33,615 nucleotides of DNA from Myxococcota bacterium (lineage in GTDB: Bacteria; Myxococcota_A; UBA9160; SZUA-336): assembly GCA_035498015.1 (NCBI GenBank), contig DATKAO010000013.1, positions 1-33,615 on the forward strand, read 5' to 3'. The notes under the pieces are model-generated. The model was not told the origin of the DNA. It worked only from the letters and a program-made list of their open reading frames with translations, and searched no databases. Made by a program: the position numbers and the translations under genes. Shown here piece by piece: positions 8,064 through 15,552 of the stretch (position 1 is the first letter of the stretch; the number at the start of each line of letters is the position of its first letter).

Positions 8064-9614
8064 ATGGATGCGTTGTACGGCGTCGTCGGTGCGGTGCTCC
8101 TGGCCTTCGGGCTGATCGGCCTGTTCGCGGCGGCGGCGCCCGCGATCGTGGGGCTGCACCTGGTGCTGGGCGGCGGGCTCCTGGCGCTGGCAGGCCTGCG
8201 CAGCTTCCGGCGCGTGGCCGAGGCCATGGGCACCTCGAACGCCCGCATCGGCGCGAACTCACTCGTGCAGGCGCTGGTCGCGCTCGTGATCTGCGGGCTG
8301 CTCGGGTATCTCACCGTGCGCCACCCGGTGCACTGGGACTGGACCGAGGCCAAGGAGCACACGCTGGCGCAGGGCTCGCTCGACACGATCGCCGCGATCC
8401 CGAAGGACGGTCAGCTCGACCTGTACGCGTTCTTCCCGCGCGGCGCCGAGGGCCCGGCCAAGACACTGCTCGAGCAGTACCAGTACGCGGGTCAGAAGGC
8501 CGACCGCAAAGTCACGCTGAACTGGTTCTCGCCCACCGAGCACCCGGATCTCGCGCAGCGCTTCCAGGTCGCGAGCACCTCGGGCATGGTCGTGGTGTGC
8601 TCCGGGCCGTGCGACACGGCCAAGGGCACGGTCAAGGTCACCGACTTCACCGAGCAGGCGCTGACTCGCGCCGTGCGCCAGGTGCTGTCGTCGAAGAAGA
8701 AGATCTACTTCCTGCAGGGCCACGGCGAGGCCGACCCCGAGGACCGCAAGGGCCCGGGCGCGGCGGGCGTGAAGGGCGGGCTCGAGGACGAGAACGCCAC
8801 CGTCGAGTCACTCGTGCTCACGGGCGCGAAGGACATCCCGGCCGACGCCGATGCCGTGATCGTCGCGGGTCCGGACCACGCGCTGTCCGACGGCGAGCTC
8901 GCGATCCTGGACGCGTATTTGAAGCGCGGCGGGGCGCTCCTGGTGGCGCTCGATCCGGCGGTGGAGACCCACCTCGAAGGCCAGCTCAAGGCCTGGGGCA
9001 TCGACGCCGGCCCCGAAGTCGTCGTGGAGCAGCAGCTCCAGCTCTTCGCCGGGCCGTCGATCGGCGTGCAGATCGTGGTGCAGAAGTACGGCGCGCACGC
9101 GATCACCGAGAAGCTCAACGCCCAGACCCCGACCATGTTCCGGCTGGCGCGGCCGGTGCGGCGCGCCGAGGGCAGCGAGGCCAACGTGACCGAGCTCGCG
9201 CTGACCAGCCCCGAGAGCTGGGCCGAGTCCGACGTGAAGGACCTTCTGGCCTCGAAGCCCGTGTCACTCGACCCCACCAAGGACCGCGCGGGCCCGCTCG
9301 CGCTCGCGGTGGCGCGCGAGTTCGCCCCGTCCGACGGCGCCAAGCGCGGCGGCCGGCTGATCGTGGTGGGTGACTCGGACTGGCTGCGCAACCGCTACGT
9401 GACCGAGGTCTTCAACGCCGACCTGTTCCTGAACATGACCGGCTGGCTCACGGGCTCGGAGCAGTTCGCGACCATCGACCGCAAGCGCCCGCGCGCCGCC
9501 ACGGTGAATCTCACGCTGGAGCAGTTCGCGAACTTCCGCTTCCTGGCGCTGTTCGCGTTGCCGGAGCTGATCCTCTTGCTCGGGGTGCTGAATTGGTGGC
9601 GCCGGAGGGCCTGA
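8064..9614 (+). CDS. GldG-like ABC transporter auxiliary protein (ABC_transp_aux)
   Basis: A 516-aa membrane-anchored protein. The N-terminus has two hydrophobic helices in the first 45 residues and another near 68-90 (LVQALVALVICGLLGYLTV). A large extracytoplasmic domain of the ABC_transp_aux/GldG type follows: DWTEAKEHTLAQGSLDTI, KIYFLQGHGEADP, DAVIVAGPDHALSDGELAILDAYLKRGGALLVALDP and GGRLIVVGDSDWLRN. A C-terminal membrane anchor ends in NWWRRRA. The fold is related to thioredoxin-like/GATase-like modules. It starts 6 nt after the permease stop and probably forms the periplasmic part of the same exporter. Confidence 0.9.
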   Translation: MDALYGVVGAVLLAFGLIGLFAAAAPAIVGLHLVLGGGLLALAGLRSFRRVAEAMGTSNARIGANSLVQALVALVICGLLGYLTVRHPVHWDWTEAKEHTLAQGSLDTIAAIPKDGQLDLYAFFPRGAEGPAKTLLEQYQYAGQKADRKVTLNWFSPTEHPDLAQRFQVASTSGMVVVCSGPCDTAKGTVKVTDFTEQALTRAVRQVLSSKKKIYFLQGHGEADPEDRKGPGAAGVKGGLEDENATVESLVLTGAKDIPADADAVIVAGPDHALSDGELAILDAYLKRGGALLVALDPAVETHLEGQLKAWGIDAGPEVVVEQQLQLFAGPSIGVQIVVQKYGAHAITEKLNAQTPTMFRLARPVRRAEGSEANVTELALTSPESWAESDVKDLLASKPVSLDPTKDRAGPLALAVAREFAPSDGAKRGGRLIVVGDSDWLRNRYVTEVFNADLFLNMTGWLTGSEQFATIDRKRPRAATVNLTLEQFANFRFLALFALPELILLLGVLNWWRRRA

Positions 9615-9615
9615 G

Positions 9616-11016
9616 GTGAGCTCGCGCTGGACCTTCGCCCTGGTGGCGCTCGCCGCGGCGCTCGGCGCCTGGGTGTACTTCGGCGAGGTGCGCGGCGACG
9701 TGCGCAAGCAGGAGCGCGAGACCGCGGAGAAGCACGTCTTCGGCGTGGAGTCGGCGAAGGTCACCGCGCTCGAGCTGCCGCTCACCGACAACCGCACCGC
9801 GCGCCTCGAGCGCGACGGCCAGAACGGCTGGAAGCTCGAGTCGCCCGTGGCGTATCCGGCGGACCCCGACGCCGTCGAGCGCGCGCTGCACGTGCTCGCG
9901 AACGTGCAGTCGACCGCGTCGATCTCGCCCGTGCCGAGCGACCTTTTGCCCTTCGGGCTCGGGCCCGCGGGTCAGACCGTGCGCGTGTTCACCGGCCCGG
10001 GCGAGCCGCAGACGCTCAGCGTGGGCCGGCCCACGCCGGTGGGCGGCGGGCGCTACCTGTCGGTGGGTAGTGACTCCGGGCGCATCTTCACGGTCGCGGC
10101 GGGCGACGTGTTCGGGCTCATGCCCGCGCTCGTCGACTTGCGCGACAAGCGGCTCACGCGGCTCTCGGCCGGCGCGGTCGACGACGTGACCGTGCGCTCC
10201 GGGGGCCAGCTCGTGGCGCGCGTGAAGCGGGCCGAGTCGAACTGGCTCCTGGTCGAGCCCCAGCCCGCGCCCGGCGACGTGGAGAAGATCCAGCGCATGC
10301 TCGACGAGCTCTCGATGGCGCGCGCCACCGACTTCGCCGACACGCCCGACGCGGCGGCCACCGCCTCGCTGCAGAATCCGGAGCTCGAGATCGTGCTGCA
10401 CACGCCGGAGCGCGAGGAACGGCTGGCGTTCGGGCGTGCGGGCGACAAGACCTGGCTCGAGCGCGCGGGCGACCCGGTGCTGCTCGCGGTGAGTCCCGCG
10501 GCGGTGTCCGCCGTTCCCGCCAAGACCTTCGACTACCGCGCGAAGCGCGTGCAGACGCTCGAGAGCGACCAGGTGAAGGCGCTCGAGCTGACCTGGCCGC
10601 GCGCGGGAGTCACGCATCGCTTCGAGCTCGCGGAGAGCGACTGGAAGTCGGCCGAGCCGGGCGTGGAGCTCAAGCCCTTGAAGGTCGAGGACATGCTCTT
10701 GGCCGTGGCGCGGCTCGACGCCACGGGCATCGAGCCTTCGGGCGCCGACCGGAAGGCGCTCGGCCTCGATCCGCCGGCGGTCACGATCCGCGCGCTCGAC
10801 GCGCAGGGCAAGGAGCTGGGCGCGCTGTCCCTGGGCGACGCGTCCCCCGACCGCGGCCTGCCCGCAGTGTCTTCGCAGAGCGGCGACGTGTGGCGCGTCT
10901 CGAACGACCTCGGCGGAACGGTGCCGCTGTCTGCGGAGGCCTACACGAACATGTTCGTGAAGGTGACCCCGACGCAGGCCGCGCCCCCTGCCGCACAAGC
11001 TAGCCCGGAGAAGTAG
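9616..11016 (+). CDS. DUF4340 domain protein, fourth gene of the Gld-like transporter operon
   Basis: A 466-aa protein with an N-terminal membrane anchor (RWTFALVALAAALGAWVYFGEV) and a large predicted periplasmic part. Repeated beta-rich DUF4340 units contain motifs such as LERDGQNGWKLESPVAYPAD and DLLPFGLGPAGQTVRVF. Related patterns recur near residues 170-260 and 320-420 (RFELAESDWKSAEP; RKALGLDPPAVTIRALD). GTG at 9616 begins directly after the preceding stop. DUF4340 genes commonly follow gldG-like genes in delta-proteobacterial genomes, so it is probably a structural or substrate-handling component. Its last 17 nt overlap the convergent phosphatase gene. Confidence 0.88.
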   Translation: MSSRWTFALVALAAALGAWVYFGEVRGDVRKQERETAEKHVFGVESAKVTALELPLTDNRTARLERDGQNGWKLESPVAYPADPDAVERALHVLANVQSTASISPVPSDLLPFGLGPAGQTVRVFTGPGEPQTLSVGRPTPVGGGRYLSVGSDSGRIFTVAAGDVFGLMPALVDLRDKRLTRLSAGAVDDVTVRSGGQLVARVKRAESNWLLVEPQPAPGDVEKIQRMLDELSMARATDFADTPDAAATASLQNPELEIVLHTPEREERLAFGRAGDKTWLERAGDPVLLAVSPAAVSAVPAKTFDYRAKRVQTLESDQVKALELTWPRAGVTHRFELAESDWKSAEPGVELKPLKVEDMLLAVARLDATGIEPSGADRKALGLDPPAVTIRALDAQGKELGALSLGDASPDRGLPAVSSQSGDVWRVSNDLGGTVPLSAEAYTNMFVKVTPTQAAPPAAQASPEK

Positions 11017-11782
11017 TCAGGGTCCCGAGCATCGCGTCGTGAATGCGTCCGTTGCTGGCCACCACGCGCGTGCCCGAGGCGGGTGCGGGGCCGGCGTCGA
11101 AGTCACTGACGCGTCCGCCGGCCTCCTCGACCAGGAGCAAGCCCGCGGCGACGTCCCACGGCGCCAGGTGGAGCTCCCAGTAGCCGTCGAAGCGGCCGCA
11201 GGCTACGTAGGCGAGGTCGAGCGCCGCCGAGCCCGCGCGCCGGATGGCCTGCGCCGTGCCGATGAAGCGCTCGAAGTAAGTCAGGTTCGGCGTGCGCTTC
11301 TGGTGCACGTCGTAGGCGAAGCCGGTGGCCAGCAGGGCGCGCCGCAGCTCGCTCACTTCCGAGACGCGCACCGGCTTGCCGTTCAGCTCGGCGCCGCGCC
11401 CGGCTTCGGCCGAGAACAGCTCGTCGCGCATCGGGTCGTAGACCACGCCCACGGCGCGGCGGCCGTCGACCTCGACGCCGATCGAGATCGCGAAGTGCGG
11501 AAAGGCGTGCGCGTAGTTGGTGGTGCCGTCGAGCGGGTCGACGATCCAGCGCACGCCGCTCGAGCCCGACTCGGCCTGACTCTCCTCGGTGAGCAGGGCG
11601 TCGTGCGCGCGCGCAGCGCGGATGCGCTCGCGAATCAGCCGGTCGAGCGCCTGGTCGACGTCGGTCACCAGGTCGATCTCACTGGTCTTGGTGCGGATCG
11701 TGCGCGGGTCGTGGAAGCGCTCGCGCGCGATGCCGCCGGCCTCGCGCGCGATCGCGGTCGCGAGCTCGCGCAGCTCTCTCAT
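11000..11782 (-). CDS. Inositol monophosphatase family protein
   Basis: A 260-aa enzyme of the Mg2+-dependent, Li+-sensitive phosphatase superfamily. The metal and substrate motifs are present: DLVTDVD, the Glu pair LLTEES, IVDPLDGTTNYAHAFPHFAISIGV and the C-terminal WDVAAGLLLVEEAGGRVSDF. It is predicted to be a cytosolic hydrolase of sugar or inositol monophosphates. In bacteria this family (SuhB) also works as a transcription or ribosome-assembly factor, and the sequence does not separate the roles. ATG at 11782 overlaps the tatD stop (ATGA), so it is the last gene of a holB-tatD-phosphatase operon. Confidence 0.92.
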   Translation of the reverse strand: MRELRELATAIAREAGGIARERFHDPRTIRTKTSEIDLVTDVDQALDRLIRERIRAARAHDALLTEESQAESGSSGVRWIVDPLDGTTNYAHAFPHFAISIGVEVDGRRAVGVVYDPMRDELFSAEAGRGAELNGKPVRVSEVSELRRALLATGFAYDVHQKRTPNLTYFERFIGTAQAIRRAGSAALDLAYVACGRFDGYWELHLAPWDVAAGLLLVEEAGGRVSDFDAGPAPASGTRVVASNGRIHDAMLGTLTTSPG

Positions 11783-12582
11783 GCGCCCGGCCCGAGCCGG
11801 AAGCGCGCGCGCGCCCGCTCGGCGGTCGCCGCGCCGATCTCGTCGGCGGAGCGGCCGTGCAGCTCTGCCAGCGTCTCGACCACGCGCGCGACCCACGCCG
11901 GCTCGTTGCGCCGGCCGCGATGCGGCGCCGGCGCGAGCAGCGGCGTGTCGGTCTCGACCAGGAGTCGCTCGAGCGGCAGCTGGCGCGCGACCTCGCGCAG
12001 CTCGTCCGCGTTCTTGAAGGTCAGGATGCCCGAGAAGCTGATGTCGAAGCCGCGCGCGAGACACTCGCGCGCGAACGGCAGGTCGCCGGTGAAGCAGTGG
12101 ATCACGCCGCCGCAGCGCTCCGCGCCCTCGCGGTCGAAGATCTCGACCAGCTCCTCGAACGCGTCGCGCTGGCCCTGCGCCGGCCGCACGTGGATCACGA
12201 GCGGACGTTCGGCCGCGCGCGCGATGCCGATCTGCGCGGCCAGCGCCGCGCGCTGCGCGTCGCGCGGCGAGTGATCGTAGAAGTAGTCGAGCCCGCACTC
12301 GCCGACGGCCACCACGCGCGGGTGCGCGAGCCAGCCGTCGAGCGCGGTCGCGGCGAGCTCGCTCCACTGGTCCGCGTCGTGCGGGTGCACGCCGACCGAA
12401 GCCCACACGCCGCGCTGCTCGTCGGCGAGCATGACTGCGCCGGCGTTGGCACCCACGCCGTAGCCGGCGCCGACCGCGATCATGCCCTCGACCCCCGCCT
12501 CGCGCGCGCGCGCGATCATGGCGGGCGCGTCGGCGAGCAGCTCCGGCGCGCCGATGTGCGCGTGACTGTCGAAGAGTCTCAC
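11779..12582 (-). CDS. tatD: TatD family metal-dependent hydrolase (DNase-like)
   Basis: A 267-aa TIM-barrel amidohydrolase-fold protein. The metal ligands are visible: FDSHAHI near the start (His7, His9), VGECGLDYFY (Glu), LVIHVRPA (His), GVIHCFTG (His) and the late Asp in VETDTPLLAPAPHRGRRNEP. Family members act as 3'-5' DNA exonucleases or D-aminoacyl-tRNA deacylases. GTG at 12582 overlaps the stop of the holB-like gene. The holB-tatD order is widespread in bacteria and supports the annotation. Confidence 0.94.
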   Translation of the reverse strand: MRLFDSHAHIGAPELLADAPAMIARAREAGVEGMIAVGAGYGVGANAGAVMLADEQRGVWASVGVHPHDADQWSELAATALDGWLAHPRVVAVGECGLDYFYDHSPRDAQRAALAAQIGIARAAERPLVIHVRPAQGQRDAFEELVEIFDREGAERCGGVIHCFTGDLPFARECLARGFDISFSGILTFKNADELREVARQLPLERLLVETDTPLLAPAPHRGRRNEPAWVARVVETLAELHGRSADEIGAATAERARARFRLGPGA

Positions 12583-13511
12583 GAGCGCAGCTCGAGCAGC
12601 AGCGACTCGACCAAGAGCTGGGGGTTCAGGTTGCGCCGCTCGAGCTCGAGGCGCGCGGCGGAAGCCGACTCGAACGCGCGCAGCCAGCGCTCGAGCGCGC
12701 GCGTCTCGCCCGCGGCCGCGGCCGCTTCGGCGCGCGCGCGCGCGAACGCCGACTGCACGTCGATGAACGCGCGCGCCTGGTCGCGCCCGGCGTCGCCCGG
12801 GCGCCGGAAGCCCTCGGCGAAGTCGAGGATCTCGGTCACGCTGAGTGAGTCGACCCGTTCCAAGAGCGCCTTCGTCTCGCGCGCGTCCGCCAGCGACTCT
12901 TCGGCCCAGGCGCGCGCCGCCGCGGGGCTCGCCCCGCCGAGCTGGCTGGCGAGCGCGGCGTCGTCCGCGGGCATGCCCTCGGCTTCGAGCGCCGCTGCGA
13001 TCTCACGTTCGCCGGCGCGCGGGAAGCGCACGCGCACCGTGCGCGAGCGCAGGGTGCGCGGCAGCGCCTCGGGCGCGGCAGTCACGAGCAGCAGCACCGT
13101 CGCCGGCGGCGGCTCCTCGAGCGTCTTGAGCAGCGCGTTCGCGGCCTCGACCCGGAGTCTCTCGGCGTCGGCGATCAGCCCCACGCGGCGCCCGCGCTCG
13201 TTGGCCACGAGCGACAGCGCCGCCCGCAGCTCGCGCACGGCGTCGACCTTGATCCACGCGCCGTCGACCTCGACCCGGTGCAGGTCCGGGTGCGCGCCCG
13301 TCGCGAACAGCCGGCAGTCGTGACACGTCCCGCACGGCCCGGCCGCGGCCGCCGGCGCGCCCTTGCACAGCAGCAGCTGTGCAAACCAGAGCGCCGTCTC
13401 GAGCTTGCCCGTGCCGGGCGGTCCGTCGAACAAGTACGCGCTGTGGACCTTCCCGGTCCCGCGCGCGCGCGCCAGCTCCGCCCGGATCTCGCCGCTTCCG
13501 CCTGCCGCCAT
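12579..13511 (-). CDS. holB: DNA polymerase III subunit delta-prime (clamp loader)
   Basis: A 310-aa AAA+ clamp-loader subunit. Walker A is GPPGTGK near residue 37. The four-cysteine zinc module follows (first Cys in LLLCKG, then GPCGTCHDC), then the Walker B-like region and the sensor motif NALLKTLEEPPP. In this position the helix SRTVRVRFPRAGEREI is typical of delta-prime. It works with DnaX and HolA to load the sliding clamp. ATG at 13511 opens just before the conserved HSAYLFDGPPGTGK segment. A weak promoter-like pair (TTGAGA 13548-13553 and TATGCT 13523-13528, 19 bp apart on this strand) lies close upstream. The usual neighbour tmk is absent. Confidence 0.92.
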   Translation of the reverse strand: MAAGGSGEIRAELARARGTGKVHSAYLFDGPPGTGKLETALWFAQLLLCKGAPAAAAGPCGTCHDCRLFATGAHPDLHRVEVDGAWIKVDAVRELRAALSLVANERGRRVGLIADAERLRVEAANALLKTLEEPPPATVLLLVTAAPEALPRTLRSRTVRVRFPRAGEREIAAALEAEGMPADDAALASQLGGASPAAARAWAEESLADARETKALLERVDSLSVTEILDFAEGFRRPGDAGRDQARAFIDVQSAFARARAEAAAAAGETRALERWLRAFESASAARLELERRNLNPQLLVESLLLELRS

Positions 13512-13614
13512 CAGCGGCCGGCAGCATAGCGCCCGAGTCGATGGAGATCTCAAGGATCCGGCGCGCGCTCCGATACGGCCCCAAGGGACGACGACCTCGA
13601 GGAGTACGGCGCAC

Positions 13615-14061
13615 ATGGCGTTCAATGACTTCCGCAAGACCAAGGACGAGCCCGGCAAGGCGCCGATGACCAACGCCGGTGGCGTGGGCGCGCTGACCGC
13701 GTTCATCGACCAGGGCTCGGAGTTCTCGGGCAAGCTCAACTTCAAGGACACGGTCCGCATCGACGGCCGGTTCGAAGGCGAGATCGCGAGTGAGAACACG
13801 CTGATCGTGGGCGAGAGCGGCTCGGTCACCGCCACGATCAAGTCGCAGATCGTGATCATCTCGGGTGAGGTCCACGGCGAGATCAACGCCGGCGGCCAGG
13901 TCGTCCTGCACAAGACGGCGCGGGTCGACGGCAACATCCACTCGCCGCGGCTGGTCGTGGAAGACGGCGCGGTGTTCACGGGACGCATCGAGATGGGTGC
14001 CGTGAAGCCCGCGAAGAGCGTCCCGCCGACCAAGGATTCGTCCGCGCCGAAGATGCTCTAG
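13615..14061 (+). CDS. Bactofilin (polymer-forming cytoskeletal protein)
   Basis: A 148-aa protein with a short disordered N-terminus (about 25 residues), a central right-handed beta-helix repeat region and a Pro/Lys/Ser tail. The bactofilin signature is plain: FKDTVRIDGRFEGEI, SENTLIVGESGSVTATI, VIISGEVHGEI and GQVVLHKTARVDGNIHSPRLVVEDGAVFTGRIEM. Bactofilins polymerise without nucleotide and act in cell shape, stalk formation or chromosome organisation. ATG at 13615 is chosen because GAGGAG (13599-13604) lies 10 nt upstream, and upstream codons overlap the divergent holB gene. It stands alone, with no adjacent M23 peptidase gene. Confidence 0.93.
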   Translation: MAFNDFRKTKDEPGKAPMTNAGGVGALTAFIDQGSEFSGKLNFKDTVRIDGRFEGEIASENTLIVGESGSVTATIKSQIVIISGEVHGEINAGGQVVLHKTARVDGNIHSPRLVVEDGAVFTGRIEMGAVKPAKSVPPTKDSSAPKML

Positions 14062-14073
14062 GCCCGGGCGCGC

Positions 14074-14340
14074 TCAGATCAGAACGGCAGTGACTCCCGG
14101 GACCCGCGCGCGCAGCGCGGGCTCCAGCACCAGCCGGCGCGTCATCTCGCGCGCGGGGCAACGCGCGCAGGCGCCTTGCAGCTCGAGGCGCACGAGCCCG
14201 TCCTCGGTCACCGAGATCAGCTCGGCGTTCCCGCCGTCGGCCACCAGCCCGGGCCGGACCACGTCGAGCGCCTTGCGCACGGTCTCGGGGCGCAGGTCCG
14301 CGTTGATCTGGCGGGACCCATCTCCTAGGCTTCCGGCCAT
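14074..14340 (-). CDS. NifU C-terminal-domain-like Fe-S scaffold protein
   Basis: A short (88 aa) protein matching the NifU C-terminal domain: VRKALDVVRPGLVADGGNAELISV followed by the CxxC motif GACARCPAREM (Cys58, Cys61) and an ERR-like tail (LEPALRARVPGVTAV). Such proteins carry a transient [4Fe-4S] cluster for apo-protein targets. The ATG at 14340 shares bases with the ATG of the divergent moaD-moaE gene. Internal GTG at 14280 would give a 69-aa protein that begins at the conserved core. It is convergent with the bactofilin gene, 12 bp away. Confidence 0.82.
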   Translation of the reverse strand: MAGSLGDGSRQINADLRPETVRKALDVVRPGLVADGGNAELISVTEDGLVRLELQGACARCPAREMTRRLVLEPALRARVPGVTAVLI

Positions 14341-14998
14341 GCGCGTGCGCGTGCTCCTGTTCGCGGCCCTGCGAGAAGCGGTCGGCGAGAAGACACTGGA
14401 GCTTGAGCTGCGCGCGCACGCCACGCTGGCCGACGCGCTCGCGCAGCTCGAGTCGCAACATCGCGAGCTGGCACGCTATGGCGGGCGGCTGCTGGTGGCC
14501 CTGAACGAGCAGCGCGTGCCGCGCACGGCGGAGCTTCACGACGGCGACGAGATCGCGCTGCTGCCGCCCGTGTCGGGCGGGTCCGAGCGCGCCTGGATCG
14601 ACTCCGCGCCGCTGTCACTCGACGCGCTCGTGCGCGAGGTGAGCGGCCCCGAGATGGGCGGGCTCGTCACCTTCACCGGCGTAGTGCGCAACCACGCGCG
14701 CGGTGAGTCGATCGACCACCTGGAGTACGAGGCGTACGCGCCCATGGCCGAGAAGGAGCTGCGCAAGATCGTCGCGGCCGCGCGCGAGCGCTGGCCGCAC
14801 GTGCGCCTGGCCGTCTCGCACCGCGTCGGGCGGCTGGCGATCGGCGACGCCGCGGTGATGATCGCCGCCGCCGGGCCGCACCGCGCCGAGGCCTTCGAGG
14901 CCTGCCGCTTCGCCATCGACCAGCTGAAGAAGAGCGTGCCGATCTGGAAGAAGGAGTTCGCGAGCAGCGGCTCCTACTGGGTCGAGGAGAACCCGTGA
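14339..14998 (+). CDS. MoaD-MoaE fusion, molybdopterin synthase
   Basis: A 219-aa fusion. Residues 1-81 are a ubiquitin-like MoaD (RVRVLLFAALREAVGEKTLEL..., LLVALNEQRV, GDEIALLPPVSGG) ending in the Gly-Gly that normally carries the thiocarboxylate. Residues 82-219 are MoaE (GGLVTFTGVVRNHARGESIDHLEYEAY, HRVGRLAIGDAAVMIAAAG, LKKSVPIWKKEF). Together they insert two sulfurs into cPMP to make molybdopterin in the cytosol. The fusion is in one frame with no stop. Gly80-Gly81 is followed by Ser82, like the junction in mycobacterial MoaX, which is cleaved after its Gly-Gly. The start ATG overlaps the divergent NifU-like ATG. The downstream moaB gene overlaps by GTGA. Confidence 0.93.
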   Translation: MRVRVLLFAALREAVGEKTLELELRAHATLADALAQLESQHRELARYGGRLLVALNEQRVPRTAELHDGDEIALLPPVSGGSERAWIDSAPLSLDALVREVSGPEMGGLVTFTGVVRNHARGESIDHLEYEAYAPMAEKELRKIVAAARERWPHVRLAVSHRVGRLAIGDAAVMIAAAGPHRAEAFEACRFAIDQLKKSVPIWKKEFASSGSYWVEENP

Positions 14999-15549
14999 GC
15001 GGGAGCGCGCCGGCCGAGCACCGCGCGTACGCGCCCAAGAGCGTGGGCTGCGCCGTGCTCACGGTGAGTGACTCGCGCAGCCTGGAGACCGACTCCTCGG
15101 GCCAGGCGATCCGCGCCGCGCTCGAGGCCGCGGGTCACCGCGCCGTGCGCCACGAGATCGTGCCCGACGAGCTCGAGACGATCCGGCTGGCCGTGCTGCG
15201 CGCGCTCGCGCAAAAGAGCGTCGACGCCGTGATCGCCACCGGCGGCACGGGTGTCTCGCCGCGCGACGTCACGCCCGAGGCGATCGAGCCGCTGTTCGAG
15301 AAGCCGCTGGCGGGCTTCGGCGAGCTGTTCCGCGTGCTGTCGTTCCAGGAGATCGGCGCCGCGGCGCTGCTGTCGCGCGCGGCCGCGGGCACGACCGGCG
15401 GCAAGGTCGTGTTCGTGCTGCCCGGCTCGTCCGGGGCCGTGAAGCTCGGCATGGAGCGGCTGATCGTGCCCGAGCTGGCGCACTTGGTGGGCCAGCTGCG
15501 CCGCAGCGACGCCCCGGCTTCAGGGCACGACAAACACGCCCGAAAATAG
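14995..15549 (+). CDS. moaB: Molybdenum cofactor biosynthesis protein MoaB/MogA family
   Basis: A 184-aa protein of the MPT-binding fold. Motifs are AVLTVSDSRSLETDSSGQAI near the start, the MPT-binding ATGGTGVSPRDVTPEAIEPLF, and LSFQEIGAAALLSRAAAGT followed by VFVLPGSSGAVKLG. The GFGELFRVLSFQEIG region is closer to MoaB than to E. coli MogA. Function: adenylylation of molybdopterin before Mo insertion (MogA/MoaB-type activity). GTG at 14995 overlaps the MoaD-MoaE stop, giving a two-gene Moco operon. The C-terminal 15 residues are polar and probably unstructured. Confidence 0.93.
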   Translation: MSGSAPAEHRAYAPKSVGCAVLTVSDSRSLETDSSGQAIRAALEAAGHRAVRHEIVPDELETIRLAVLRALAQKSVDAVIATGGTGVSPRDVTPEAIEPLFEKPLAGFGELFRVLSFQEIGAAALLSRAAAGTTGGKVVFVLPGSSGAVKLGMERLIVPELAHLVGQLRRSDAPASGHDKHARK

Positions 15550-15552
15550 AGG

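Noticed and set aside
6532-11016. Reading the ABC operon as a gliding-motility system
   Set aside because: Only the GldA/F/G core is present; homologues are common in non-gliding bacteria.
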